A stretch of DNA of 5,020 nt, from positions 1 to 5,020 of the forward strand of contig JAAEQP010001564.1 of NCBI GenBank assembly GCA_024231375.1. Reading direction: 5' to 3'. The notes below the pieces were generated by a model, which was given only the letters and a program-made list of their open reading frames with translations, had not been told where the DNA came from and made no database searches. Made by a program: the position numbers and the translations under genes. This document shows, in pieces, positions 1 to 5,020 of the stretch; within the stretch, counting starts at the first letter, position 1, and each line of letters starts with the position of its first letter. The stretch comes from a bacterium. Lineage in GTDB: Bacteria; Hydrogenedentota; Hydrogenedentia; Hydrogenedentiales; SLHB01.

Positions 1-444
1 CTTCTCGGTGATGGTGCGCACCAACTGGAGCGCGTCATCGAAATTGCCTTTGATTTGGATCACGCGCGCACCGTGAATTATGGCTTGAGACAGTTTGCCC
101 AGGGCGATCTTGCCTTCCGGGATTAGGACCGCGCATTTCAACCCAGACCGTGCGCTGTAGGCCGCGGCCGATGCCGACGTGTTGCCGGTGGACGCGCACA
201 TGACGGCCTGGTAGTTCTCTTCCACGGCTTTGGTGATGGCCATGGTCATGCCGCGATCCTTGAACGAACCGGTGGGGTTCAAGCCCTCGTACTTCAACCA
301 AATTTCGAGCTTCGGATGGATGGCCGGGCTCAGGTTGTAGGCAGGCACCAAGGGCGTCGATCCCTCGTTCAACGAGATGACGCGTGTGTCTTCCGATACG
401 GGAAGATATTCACGGTACCGTTCAATTACGCCTTGAATCAGCAT
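1..444 (-). CDS. thrC: Threonine synthase, N-terminal part (cut by window edge)
   Basis: Threonine synthase is a cytoplasmic PLP enzyme that converts O-phosphohomoserine to L-threonine and phosphate, the last step of threonine synthesis. The 148 visible residues run from [10 protein letters not shown] to the window edge without a stop. They contain the family landmarks: the LNEGSTPL segment (residues 25-32), the PLP-lysine motif [11 protein letters not shown] (56-66, Schiff-base Lys62), and the ASTGNTSAS loop that holds the cofactor phosphate. The short N-terminus resembles the compact Bacillus-type enzyme (about 350 residues) rather than the longer E. coli or yeast type. The start ATG at 444-442 is supported by AGGAG at 457-453 on the minus strand, 8 bases upstream and inside the last codons of hom. 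With only 5 bases between the hom stop and this start, translation is probably coupled. Identification is firm; the C-terminal half is not visible. Confidence 0.96.
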   Translation of the reverse strand, partial: MLIQGVIERYREYLPVSEDTRVISLNEGSTPLVPAYNLSPAIHPKLEIWLKYEGLNPTGSFKDRGMTMAITKAVEENYQAVMCASTGNTSASAAAYSARSGLKCAVLIPEGKIALGKLSQAIIHGARVIQIKGNFDDALQLVRTITEK

Positions 445-449
445 GTCTG

Positions 450-1736
450 TTACTCCTGAAGCACCCGAAGCACGTGGGTCGGTTCGCGGATGAAGTCCAA
501 CTCGTCGATTTCACTCAATGCACTGCGTAGCGCGGCTTCCGTCGTCTCGTGCGTCATGAGGACAACATGGACGGGCTTTTCGCCCTGCTGATCCTCTTCT
601 TTCTGAATGCACGACGCGATGCTCACGCCGTGGGTGCCGAGAATGGTGCATACCTGACCCAGCACGCCGGGATTGTCCAGGGTGGTCAGGCGGAGGTAGT
701 AGCGTCCTTCCAGCAACCCCATGTCGCGCACCGGCAACGCGGTCGCGTACACGAACGCGCCAGGCACGGGGCCGTCGCCGCGGCGGGCAATGTCGGCGAT
801 GTCGCCCACCACCGCACTGGCCGTGGGCAGTTTGCCCGCACCTCGACCATAATAGAGGGTAGCGTCGGCGATGTCGCTCTTCACATACACCGCGTTGAAT
901 TCGTTGCGCACCGAGGCCAGCAGATGGTCGTTCGGCACCAGAGTGGGATGGACGCGCGCCTCGATACTGCCGTCCACGCCGCGTACCACGGCAAGCAACT
1001 TGATGAGGTAGCCCATCTCAAGGGCGTAGGCCACGTCCGCATGCGTTACGGCCGTGATGCCTTCCACGTGGATGGCGTCAAGGTCCACCTCCGTGGAGAA
1101 GCACAGTGACGCGATAATCTGGCATTTGTGGGCCGTATCATGCCCTTCGATGTCGAGATCCGGCGGCGTTTCGGCGAAACCGAGTTCGACGGCCTGTTGG
1201 AGCACGTCGCTGAATTCCAGATCTTCATACGTCATGCGGCTGAGAATGTAGTTGCACGTGCCGTTCAGAATGCCGTAGACGAATTCGATGCGGTTCGCGG
1301 CTAGGCCTTCACGGAGGGCCTTGATGACGGGGATTCCGCCGGCCACCGCGGCTTCGTAGCGCAGTTCGACGCCGTTCTCCGCCGCCGCACGGGCCAGTTC
1401 GGGTCCGTGGTACGCCAAAAGCATCTTGTTCGCCGTGACCACGTGCTTACCTGCCTTGAACGCCTCGAGCATAAACGCCTTTGCAGGCTCGATGCCGCCG
1501 ATGAGTTCGCAGACCACCTGGACCTCGGGATCGGCGATTAGGGCCTTGGCGTCCGCGCTCGTTCGCACGCCCGTGAGGTCGTAGGGTTCAAACAGCTTCT
1601 CGTCGAGGTCGGCCACGTGGACCAACTTCACCTCGGCGCCTGTCCGTCCTGCGATGGCGTCCCCGTTCGTCAAGAGCGTGTGAATCACGCCGCCGCCAAC
1701 CGTACCTGCACCTATTACGCCTACTCCGATGGACAT
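450..1736 (-). CDS. hom: Homoserine dehydrogenase with C-terminal ACT domain
   Basis: This enzyme reduces L-aspartate-4-semialdehyde to L-homoserine with NAD(P)H, at the branch point to threonine and methionine. The 428-residue protein has the usual length of the monofunctional form (not fused to aspartate kinase). Visible landmarks are the Rossmann dinucleotide motif GAGTVG (9-14) in [14 protein letters not shown], the TANK segment (101-104), the [11 protein letters not shown] substrate motif (158-168), the catalytic-site segment [10 protein letters not shown] (195-204; Asp200 and Lys204 match the catalytic Asp/Lys pair of the family), and [19 protein letters not shown] (295-313). An ACT domain begins near 346 ([16 protein letters not shown]) and runs to the C-terminus. 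ACT domains in this family usually mediate threonine feedback inhibition, so allosteric control is likely but inferred. The ATG at 1736 has AGGAAG at 1749-1744, spaced 7 bases. The gene lies 32 bases after the lipoyl-domain gene and 5 bases before thrC, consistent with one transcript. Confidence 0.97.
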   Translation of the reverse strand: MSIGVGVIGAGTVGGGVIHTLLTNGDAIAGRTGAEVKLVHVADLDEKLFEPYDLTGVRTSADAKALIADPEVQVVCELIGGIEPAKAFMLEAFKAGKHVVTANKMLLAYHGPELARAAAENGVELRYEAAVAGGIPVIKALREGLAANRIEFVYGILNGTCNYILSRMTYEDLEFSDVLQQAVELGFAETPPDLDIEGHDTAHKCQIIASLCFSTEVDLDAIHVEGITAVTHADVAYALEMGYLIKLLAVVRGVDGSIEARVHPTLVPNDHLLASVRNEFNAVYVKSDIADATLYYGRGAGKLPTASAVVGDIADIARRGDGPVPGAFVYATALPVRDMGLLEGRYYLRLTTLDNPGVLGQVCTILGTHGVSIASCIQKEEDQQGEKPVHVVLMTHETTEAALRSALSEIDELDFIREPTHVLRVLQE

Positions 1737-1768
1737 CGTCTATCTTCCTGTATGTTGCGTGCCGTCAG

Positions 1769-2008
1769 CTATGCATCCAGTATGCAAAGCACGTCGCCGA
1801 CGGATACTTCGTCGCCTTCTTCCACCAGTTTCTCGACCATGGCGCCCGACCTCGGACTGGGCACGCTAAAGGCTGCCTTGTCCGTGGTCATCTCCACCAG
1901 GTCCTCGTTCTTCTTGACGCTTCCGCCTTCATCCACCAACCAGTACGACACGACCGCCACTTCGTTGGCGTCGTCGCCCATGCTTGGCAGTTTCACTTCG
2001 ACCATCAT
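1769..2008 (-). CDS. Stand-alone lipoyl-domain (biotinyl/lipoyl attachment) protein
   Basis: This is a small protein of 79 residues consisting of one complete E2-type lipoyl domain. It opens with MMVEVKLPSMGDD, as dihydrolipoamide acyltransferase (E2) lipoyl domains do. It continues through the first half-barrel (VVSYWLVDEGGSVKKNEDL) to the hairpin TTDKAAF, where Lys44 (codon 1879-1877) is the predicted lipoylation site. It closes with the mirror half VPSPRSGAMVEKLVEEGDEVSVGDVLCILDA. There is no peripheral-subunit-binding domain, hinge or acyltransferase domain, and a TAG stop follows, so it is not simply an E2 N-terminus in this frame. DKA is the lipoyl signature; the biotin-type MKM is absent. 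It lies directly downstream of lipA, the enzyme that would modify it. A longer start at 2026 adds MRVERD but lacks a well-spaced Shine-Dalgarno site; 2008 or 2005 fits better. The role is unknown: a carrier for a split 2-oxoacid dehydrogenase elsewhere is one possibility. Confidence 0.9.
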   Translation of the reverse strand: MMVEVKLPSMGDDANEVAVVSYWLVDEGGSVKKNEDLVEMTTDKAAFSVPSPRSGAMVEKLVEEGDEVSVGDVLCILDA

Positions 2009-2014
2009 GTCCCG

Positions 2015-2018
2015 CTCC
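2015..2018 (-). promoter_or_regulatory. Ribosome binding site of the lipoyl-domain gene (decides its start)
   Basis: GGAG on the minus strand is spaced 6 bases from the ATG at 2008 and 9 from the adjacent ATG at 2005. The upstream in-frame ATG at 2026 has only an AGGAA about 16 bases before it. This favours the short start, which also gives the typical E2 N-terminus (M)MVEVKLP. Confidence 0.6.
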
Positions 2019-2079
2019 ACCCTCATCGGGCGCTGTGCCCGGTTCCTGGAGAGGTCCCCGCCTCACCATAGGTCATTGG

Positions 2080-2979
2080 CTACTCGCCGGATGCCTGTGC
2101 CGTCTCCCCTCGGCCGCGGACGAACGGTTGCCGCATCAACTCTTCCGACCGATACGAACTGCGTACGAACGGTCCCGCCACCACGAACGCGAATCCCAGG
2201 GCGTAGGCCGTTTCTTCGTAGGCCTTGAACTGGTCCGGGTGTACAAACTCCCGCACCTCGCGCTGGTCTTTGGTTGGCCGCAAATACTGGCCAATACTGA
2301 CCACCTCACATCCTGCATCCAGCAAATCGCGCAAGGTCTGGACCACTTCGTCTTCGGTTTCGCCGTGGCCCACCATCAAGGCTGACTTCACAACGACCGG
2401 CGGCGCGTGTTCGGCCGCGATGCGCAACACGTCCAACGCGGTCCCATACGTCGCGCGGCACGCGCGCAATTCGGGATACAGCCGCCTCACCGTTTCTATA
2501 TTGTGACCGAACACGTTGGGTTCGGCTGCAATCACCGTCTCGATATCGTCACGCCGCGCGTCAAAATCCGGCGTAAGCAGTTCCACCGTCGTATCCGCGT
2601 TCACGTCCCGAATCGCGCGGACCGTGGCCGCGAACTGGGCCGCGCCGCCGTCCGGCAAGTCGTCGCGCGTTACCGACGTGATTACCGCGTGGCGCAATTG
2701 CATCCGGCGCACCGCTTCGGCAACGCGGGCCGGTTCGTCCATTTCAGGCGCGTCAGGTTGTCCGTGGTCCACCGAACAGAACCGGCAGTTCCGCGTACAC
2801 CGGTCGCCGAGAATCATGAACGTGGCCGTCCGGTTCTTCCAACACTCGCCGCGATTCGGGCACTGGGCGCTCTGGCAGACCGTGTGCAATCCCAGGTCGT
2901 CGATCAGATCCTTCGTGAACACGAAGTCCTGACCTGACGCCCACTTCCGGCGAATCCAATCTGGGAATTGCGGTCTCAT
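2080..2979 (-). CDS. lipA: Lipoyl synthase (radical SAM)
   Basis: LipA inserts two sulfur atoms at C6 and C8 of a protein-bound octanoyl group, using two SAM molecules and sacrificing its auxiliary 4Fe-4S cluster. With the start at 2979 the protein has 299 residues. It shows the LipA-specific auxiliary-cluster motif C35-x4-C40-x5-C46 (CQSAQCPNRGEC), the radical SAM motif C61-x3-C65-x2-C68 (CTRNCRFC), and the C-terminal RSSY motif (273-276) whose serine binds the auxiliary cluster. Internal family segments VITSVTRDDLPDGGAAQFA and VFGHNIETV are present. A GTG at 3033 in the same frame would add 18 residues, but it lies only about 10 bases below the predicted transcription start. The ATG at 2979 gives the usual short lead into DWIRRKW. 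No good Shine-Dalgarno precedes either. The lipoyl-domain gene follows after 71 bases. No lipB or lipoate ligase is in the window. Confidence 0.96.
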   Translation of the reverse strand: MRPQFPDWIRRKWASGQDFVFTKDLIDDLGLHTVCQSAQCPNRGECWKNRTATFMILGDRCTRNCRFCSVDHGQPDAPEMDEPARVAEAVRRMQLRHAVITSVTRDDLPDGGAAQFAATVRAIRDVNADTTVELLTPDFDARRDDIETVIAAEPNVFGHNIETVRRLYPELRACRATYGTALDVLRIAAEHAPPVVVKSALMVGHGETEDEVVQTLRDLLDAGCEVVSIGQYLRPTKDQREVREFVHPDQFKAYEETAYALGFAFVVAGPFVRSSYRSEELMRQPFVRGRGETAQASGE

Positions 2980-3050
2980 CGCATATCCAGGCGAGTGTTC
3001 GCCTCTCCAGGGCGTATGTGCCACAAAACACACTCCAAGCGCGAACCGCG

Positions 3051-3059
3051 ATTATAGCA
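3051..3059 (-). promoter_or_regulatory. Extended -10 promoter element upstream of lipA
   Basis: Read on the minus strand the sequence is TGC-TATAAT, a perfect sigma-70-type -10 hexamer with the extended TGn. The best -35 match at 17-18 bases spacing is poor (TTCCAC or CTTCCA), which is common when the -10 is extended. Transcription would begin near 3044, leaving a leader of about 65 bases to the lipA ATG at 2979. It could drive the whole lipA-lipoyl-hom-thrC cluster. The judgement rests on consensus only. Confidence 0.5.
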
Positions 3060-3107
3060 TGCGCCGGAATCCAGTGGAAGAAGGTCAAGAGGAAGAGAAG
3101 TGGATGT

Positions 3108-3135
3108 GGGGATTGAGGGGGATTGGGAGATGGGG
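3108..3135 (+). other. G-quadruplex-type motif
   Basis: Four runs of three or more G are present on the plus strand: GGGG (3108-3111), GGGGG (3117-3121), GGG (3125-3127) and GGGG (3132-3135), separated by loops of 5, 3 and 4 bases. This satisfies the standard G3+N1-7 pattern. It lies about 50-80 bases upstream of the predicted lipA -10 box, on the strand that is the template for lipA. Folding and any regulatory effect are inference. Confidence 0.5.
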
Positions 3136-3177
3136 CCGCATGGCCGTACCCGGCGTCGAAGGGGTCTTAGTACGTAG

Positions 3178-3208
3178 TGCGCCCTTCAGGGCGTTCCGGT
3201 AGGGCGCA
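3178..3208. repeat. Intergenic inverted repeat TGCGCCC/GGGCGCA
   Basis: Perfect 7-bp arms TGCGCCC (3178-3184) and GGGCGCA (3202-3208) are separated by 17 bases. The left arm overlaps a smaller palindrome, GCCC-TTCA-GGGC (3181-3192). There is no T-tract on either side, so it is not a canonical terminator. It may be part of a longer repeat family together with the element at 3258-3360, but only one copy is seen here. Confidence 0.4.
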
Positions 3209-3257
3209 ACGGAGAGCCCCGATGTCCCGGGTGCATTCTTGGTGCCGCAGAAGAACT

Positions 3258-3360
3258 GGTGCGTGCTCAACGCGCTTCCAGCGCGCCTCGACGACACCCT
3301 ACGAAGAGCGCGTCTTGTAGGGTGCGTCGAATGAGGTCGCAGACCGAGTGAGCACGCACC
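3258..3360. repeat. REPIN-like palindromic element: two inverted copies of a 44-45 bp hairpin unit
   Basis: Unit 1 (3258-3302) is GGTGCGTGCTCA, an 18-base apex, then TCGACGACACCCTAC. Unit 2 (3317-3360), read on the minus strand, is GGTGCGTGCTCA, an 18-base apex, then TCGACGCACCCTAC. The ends are identical over 12 bases at one side and differ by one inserted A at the other. The apexes have the same length but unrelated sequence, and both are self-complementary: CGCGCT-TCC-AGCGCG (3271-3285) and GGTC-GCA-GACC (3335-3345 on the plus strand). Each unit alone can fold through GGTGCGT/ACGCACC. Together, the 12-bp arms (3258-3269 with 3349-3360) can enclose three hairpins, the middle one spanning 3288-3330. 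It lies 20 bases past the stop of the neighbouring minus-strand gene and lacks a U-tract, so it is not a canonical terminator. The structure resembles REP doublets (REPINs); no transposase is present. Confidence 0.75.
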
Positions 3361-3380
3361 ATCCCGTCACCGATCGCCTG

Positions 3381-4265
3381 TCACTCCCATCGGTTGGCCG
3401 CCAAACCCTTGCGGATGAAGATGTCGACCATCTCCTCGAGCGCAGAATCTAGCGAAGGCACAAGATCCGGGCGTCTCATCCTCAGCCAATCGCGGAGGCG
3501 TGCCCCCAACTCGTCCGAGGCCGAGGGAACGGTCTCGTCGATCCGGGCCACTACATCGTAGCTGTGCCACAAATCGAACCCAAGCAACTGGACGCGTCGC
3601 CGGTCATGAATCTCAAGTGACAACCAACGGCCACGCCGGTCGAACGCGCGGAAGCAGCCCTCGCGCACGTCCTTGGCCGGAAGTCTGGCGTTGATCATCT
3701 GGTGTGAGTAGAGCGCTGCCATGCCAAGGCCAGACTGCTTGGACTTCACCTTCCGCTCCCTCAGCATCGTCTCAAAGACGAACACGGGGAACTCGACGTT
3801 CTGATCCGTGGACGCTCGTGGAACCCGCCAACAGCTTGTACTGACTCCGCGTCGGATGATGGTGTCGACGATCTCCTCCAACGTAGCGTCGCGAGCGATC
3901 GACAGGTCGATGTGCGGCTGTGCCAGACAGTCAACAAGCAGATTTCTCAGTTCGTCCGGCTCTGATCCCTCGCTCTCAGCGTCGCCGACCGCCAACTCGT
4001 GCGTGTGTTCAATCTCGACACCGCACACCACGACGTGTCGGAGTTCTCTCGCGAAGACCGGCACGAACCAGCCGCGCCGATCGAAGGCGCGGATCTCCTC
4101 ATGAAGCGCCTCCGTGACTTCCCAGTCACTCTTGATGCCGCCCAGTGAGTAGTGGATTTTCATATCCCAACTGAGCGACCTCAGTGGCGTTCGCGCGGCT
4201 CCGGGCCCGACCTCCCACGCGAACACCGGGAACTCGATATCCCGCTCGTTGGATTGGTGATCCAT
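3381..4265 (-). CDS. Hypothetical protein with two tandem 147-residue-period modules
   Basis: I do not recognise this 294-residue protein. It is an internal duplication: residues 9-146 align without gaps to 156-293 at a constant offset of 147. By hand I count about 34 identical positions. The conserved blocks are EFPVF (11-15 and 158-162), RAFDRRG (59-65 and 206-212), DEL (104-106 and 251-253) and LEE-x-VD-xx-IR-x-G (129-140 and 276-287), ending in a shared Trp (146 and 293). No signal peptide or membrane segment is apparent, so it is probably cytoplasmic. The ATG at 4265 has GGGAG at 4280-4276, spaced 10 bases. The gene has long non-coding flanks on both sides, is not part of the lipA cluster by spacing, and ends 20 bases from the REPIN-like element. 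No catalytic or DNA-binding motif stands out. Conservation between the two halves is the best evidence that it is a real coding sequence. Confidence 0.8.
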   Translation of the reverse strand: MDHQSNERDIEFPVFAWEVGPGAARTPLRSLSWDMKIHYSLGGIKSDWEVTEALHEEIRAFDRRGWFVPVFARELRHVVVCGVEIEHTHELAVGDAESEGSEPDELRNLLVDCLAQPHIDLSIARDATLEEIVDTIIRRGVSTSCWRVPRASTDQNVEFPVFVFETMLRERKVKSKQSGLGMAALYSHQMINARLPAKDVREGCFRAFDRRGRWLSLEIHDRRRVQLLGFDLWHSYDVVARIDETVPSASDELGARLRDWLRMRRPDLVPSLDSALEEMVDIFIRKGLAANRWE

Positions 4266-4318
4266 GTCTGACTTGCTCCCCCAGCGATGTTAGCGGTGTC
4301 GATAGTACACTACAGGGT

Positions 4319-4379
4319 TCATGGGGTGCCAGCGGAGAGAGGAGCCAGGACACAACGCAGAGACTACAGTGCCCCATGA
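4319..4379. repeat. 8-bp inverted repeat TCATGGGG/CCCCATGA in non-coding DNA
   Basis: Perfect arms lie at 4319-4326 and 4372-4379 with 45 bases between. Each arm is preceded at a similar distance by a direct ACTACAG (4309-4315 and 4363-4369). It lies 54-114 bases upstream of the start of the duplicated-module gene, where an operator could sit. It could also be chance. Confidence 0.25.
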
Positions 4380-4444
4380 TATATTCCCTTTCCGGTCGCG
4401 GCATTGTCGCCTCTCGTCCGCTGTCCGAAATCCGTGGGGCACTT

Positions 4445-4497
4445 CAATCCTCCTCAATAGTCTCCTAATCTCCACCAATCTCCAAATCTCCTTCTCT
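4445..4497 (-). repeat. Degenerate GGAGATT-type short repeats
   Basis: Read on the minus strand the stretch iterates GGAGATTT, GGAGATTGGT, GGAGATTA, GGAGACTATTG, AGGAGGATTG, at spacings of 8-11 bases, giving a purine-rich strand. Its last part, ATTGAGGAGGATTG (4458-4445), matches 13 of 14 bases of 3112-3125 on the plus strand, so the two copies flank the duplicated-module gene in inverted orientation. No coding frame is convincing here. Confidence 0.45.
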
Positions 4498-4523
4498 TTG
4501 TCCGCCTCGATCCCGCCCTCCAT

Positions 4524-4552
4524 TTGACATGGCCCGGCCCGAACCGGATACT
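4524..4552 (+). promoter_or_regulatory. Sigma-70-like promoter for the exported-protein gene
   Basis: A perfect -35 TTGACA (4524-4529), a 17-base spacer and GATACT (4547-4552, 4 of 6 to TATAAT) are correctly arranged on the plus strand. Transcription would start near 4559, giving a 5' leader of about 130 bases before the ATG at 4690. It is the best promoter candidate in the divergent intergenic region. Confidence 0.5.
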
Positions 4553-4583
4553 TACCGTCTCTGTGTGAATAGGGAACACTTGG

Positions 4584-4620
4584 CCGTCGTCCGGTTCTGT
4601 AGATTCGGCCGGATCGACGG
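4584..4620 (+). other. Strong stem-loop in the 5' leader of the exported-protein gene
   Basis: CCGTCGTCCGG (4584-4594) pairs with CCGGATCGACGG (4609-4620), giving 11 base pairs with one bulged T (4614) and a 14-base loop. An alternative pairing, GGCCG (4582-4586) with CGGCC (4606-4610), competes with it. No T-tract follows, so it is unlikely to be an intrinsic terminator. It could stabilise the mRNA or take part in leader regulation; it does not match any riboswitch class I know. Confidence 0.5.
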
Positions 4621-4648
4621 ATGGCGAAGAGTCAATCGGGCATTGGCC

Positions 4649-4663
4649 GCGGCAGCGGGCCGC
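4649..4663 (+). other. Small GC hairpin before the Shine-Dalgarno site
   Basis: GCGGC (4649-4653) and GCCGC (4659-4663) flank a 5-base loop and end 13 bases before the AAGGAGG at 4677. It could affect ribosome access, but such short GC stems are frequent in GC-rich DNA. Confidence 0.25.
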
Positions 4664-4689
4664 CCAGGCAGTTGACAAGGAGGACGATT

Positions 4690-5020
4690 ATGAGAGCAGG
4701 GAAATGGCTAACCCTTTCGATGTTAGCACTTACGGCGGTTGCCGTGACGTTTGCGTCGCTTCCGGCGTTTGCGGAAGAAGCGGCCGACGAGCCTAAGTAC
4801 ATGAACGAAGACACGGCCAAGCCGGGCTGGGTTCCGCTGAAGCTGGAACTGCCGAAACCCATGTTCGTCGGTACGCCGAAAGACATCAAAACGGACAACC
4901 TCGAGAAGATCACGGGCAAGAAGCGTAAGCCTTTCCTGGTCCCCGAGGGCGTGAAGAACGTGGCCTTCGAGAAGGAAGTCACGGCGAGCGAGATGGAGCC
5001 CATCATCGGCGATCTCGAGC
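4690..5020 (+). CDS. Exported protein with Sec signal peptide, N-terminal part (cut by window edge)
   Basis: The frame is open from ATG 4690 to the window edge (110 residues). A strong Shine-Dalgarno AAGGAGG (4677-4683) is spaced 6 bases. Residues 1-28 are a typical signal peptide: Arg2 and Lys5, a hydrophobic core (about 7-24), then PAFA with predicted signal peptidase I cleavage after Ala28. There is no lipobox cysteine, so the product is periplasmic or secreted rather than a lipoprotein. The mature start is charged and has a linker rich in Lys, Glu and Pro (29-88). From residue 89, KNVAFEKEVTASEMEPIIGDLE resembles the opening strand of F5/8 type C (discoidin, galactose-binding-like) domains, where an N-x-A-x-x-K-x-V-T-A-S pattern is common. 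This assignment is tentative because the domain core lies outside the window. The gene is divergent from the minus-strand genes and has its own promoter candidate and leader. Confidence 0.85.
   Translation, partial: MRAGKWLTLSMLALTAVAVTFASLPAFAEEAADEPKYMNEDTAKPGWVPLKLELPKPMFVGTPKDIKTDNLEKITGKKRKPFLVPEGVKNVAFEKEVTASEMEPIIGDLE

Noticed and set aside
549..1109. Open plus-strand frame of 186 codons
   Set aside because: It lies wholly antisense to hom, whose motifs are complete; its translation is His/Arg/Ala-rich with no recognisable motif, typical of a shadow frame in GC-rich DNA.
1617..2228. Open plus-strand frame of 203 codons
   Set aside because: It is antisense to the ends of hom, the lipoyl-domain gene and lipA, spanning three real genes; the Ser/Thr/Arg-rich translation has no domain.
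2407..2937. Open plus-strand frames opposite lipA
   Set aside because: They are antisense to the Cys motifs and core of lipA; arginine-rich shadow translations.
3085..3297. 70-codon minus-strand frame in the intergenic region
   Set aside because: It reads through the inverted repeats and the G-run, and its translation has low complexity with no motif. It is best seen as repeat-derived rather than a gene.
3258..3330. Intrinsic terminator for the 294-residue protein gene
   Set aside because: The hairpins are strong, but no T-tract follows on the minus strand and the arms are part of a duplicated repeat unit.
3258..3360. tRNA or other cloverleaf RNA gene
   Set aside because: The fold has four arms, but it lacks a tRNA anticodon arm, T-loop GTTC and CCA-side acceptor features; the inverted duplication of one unit explains the shape better.
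4126..4404. 92-codon minus-strand frame overlapping the start of the duplicated-module gene
   Set aside because: It overlaps the conserved N-terminal module in another frame and has no motif.
4445..4497. CRISPR array
   Set aside because: The repeats are only 7-10 bases, degenerate and without regular spacers.
4672..4677. TTGACA as a second -35 box just before the exported-protein gene
   Set aside because: A -10 box at 17 bases would fall inside the coding region; the hexamer overlaps the Shine-Dalgarno site and is probably coincidental.
4632..5006. 124-codon minus-strand frame with hydrophobic stretches
   Set aside because: It is antisense to the signal-peptide gene, which has a strong Shine-Dalgarno site and a textbook signal peptide; the hydrophobicity mirrors the opposite strand.

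Overview
The window looks like part of a chromosome from a GC-rich bacterium, probably a free-living or environmental lineage. The gene set (prototrophic threonine branch, lipoyl synthase, a Sec-exported protein with a long acidic/lysine-rich mature region, a palindromic intergenic repeat) would fit an uncultivated group such as Planctomycetes or Candidatus Hydrogenedentes. That placement is an impression, because no marker gene is present.

Layout. Positions 1-2979 form a minus-strand cluster, read from right to left: lipA (lipoyl synthase), a stand-alone lipoyl-domain protein, hom (homoserine dehydrogenase with an ACT domain) and thrC (threonine synthase, cut by the left edge). The gaps are 71, 32 and 5 bases, so the four genes are probably co-transcribed. 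A good extended -10 box (TGC-TATAAT, 3051-3059 on the minus strand) lies just upstream of lipA. Hom and ThrC catalyse the first and last steps of the homoserine-to-threonine branch; thrB and aspartate kinase are not in the window. LipA builds lipoyl groups in place, and its small neighbour carries exactly the kind of lysine that receives them.

Positions 2980-3380 hold no convincing gene. They contain the lipA promoter, a canonical G-quadruplex-type run (3108-3135), a small inverted repeat (3178-3208) and a REPIN-like palindromic element (3258-3360). The last is two inverted copies of a 44-45 bp unit whose ends are conserved and whose 18-base apexes differ in sequence but both stay self-complementary.

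Positions 3381-4265 (minus) encode an unrecognised 294-residue protein made of two gapless tandem copies of a module with a 147-residue period. It lies between inverted copies of a G-rich ATTGAGGRGGATTG motif (3112-3125 and 4445-4458), which hints at an inserted accessory segment.

Positions 4266-4689 are non-coding. They hold an 8-bp inverted repeat, a run of GGAGATT-like repeats on the minus strand, and then a plausible plus-strand promoter (TTGACA, 17 bases, GATACT) with a leader of about 130 bases containing a strong hairpin (4584-4620) and a strong Shine-Dalgarno site. This leads into a plus-strand gene starting at 4690 for an exported protein with a clear signal peptide; it runs off the right edge.

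No RNA gene, CRISPR array, transposase or recognised defence system was found.
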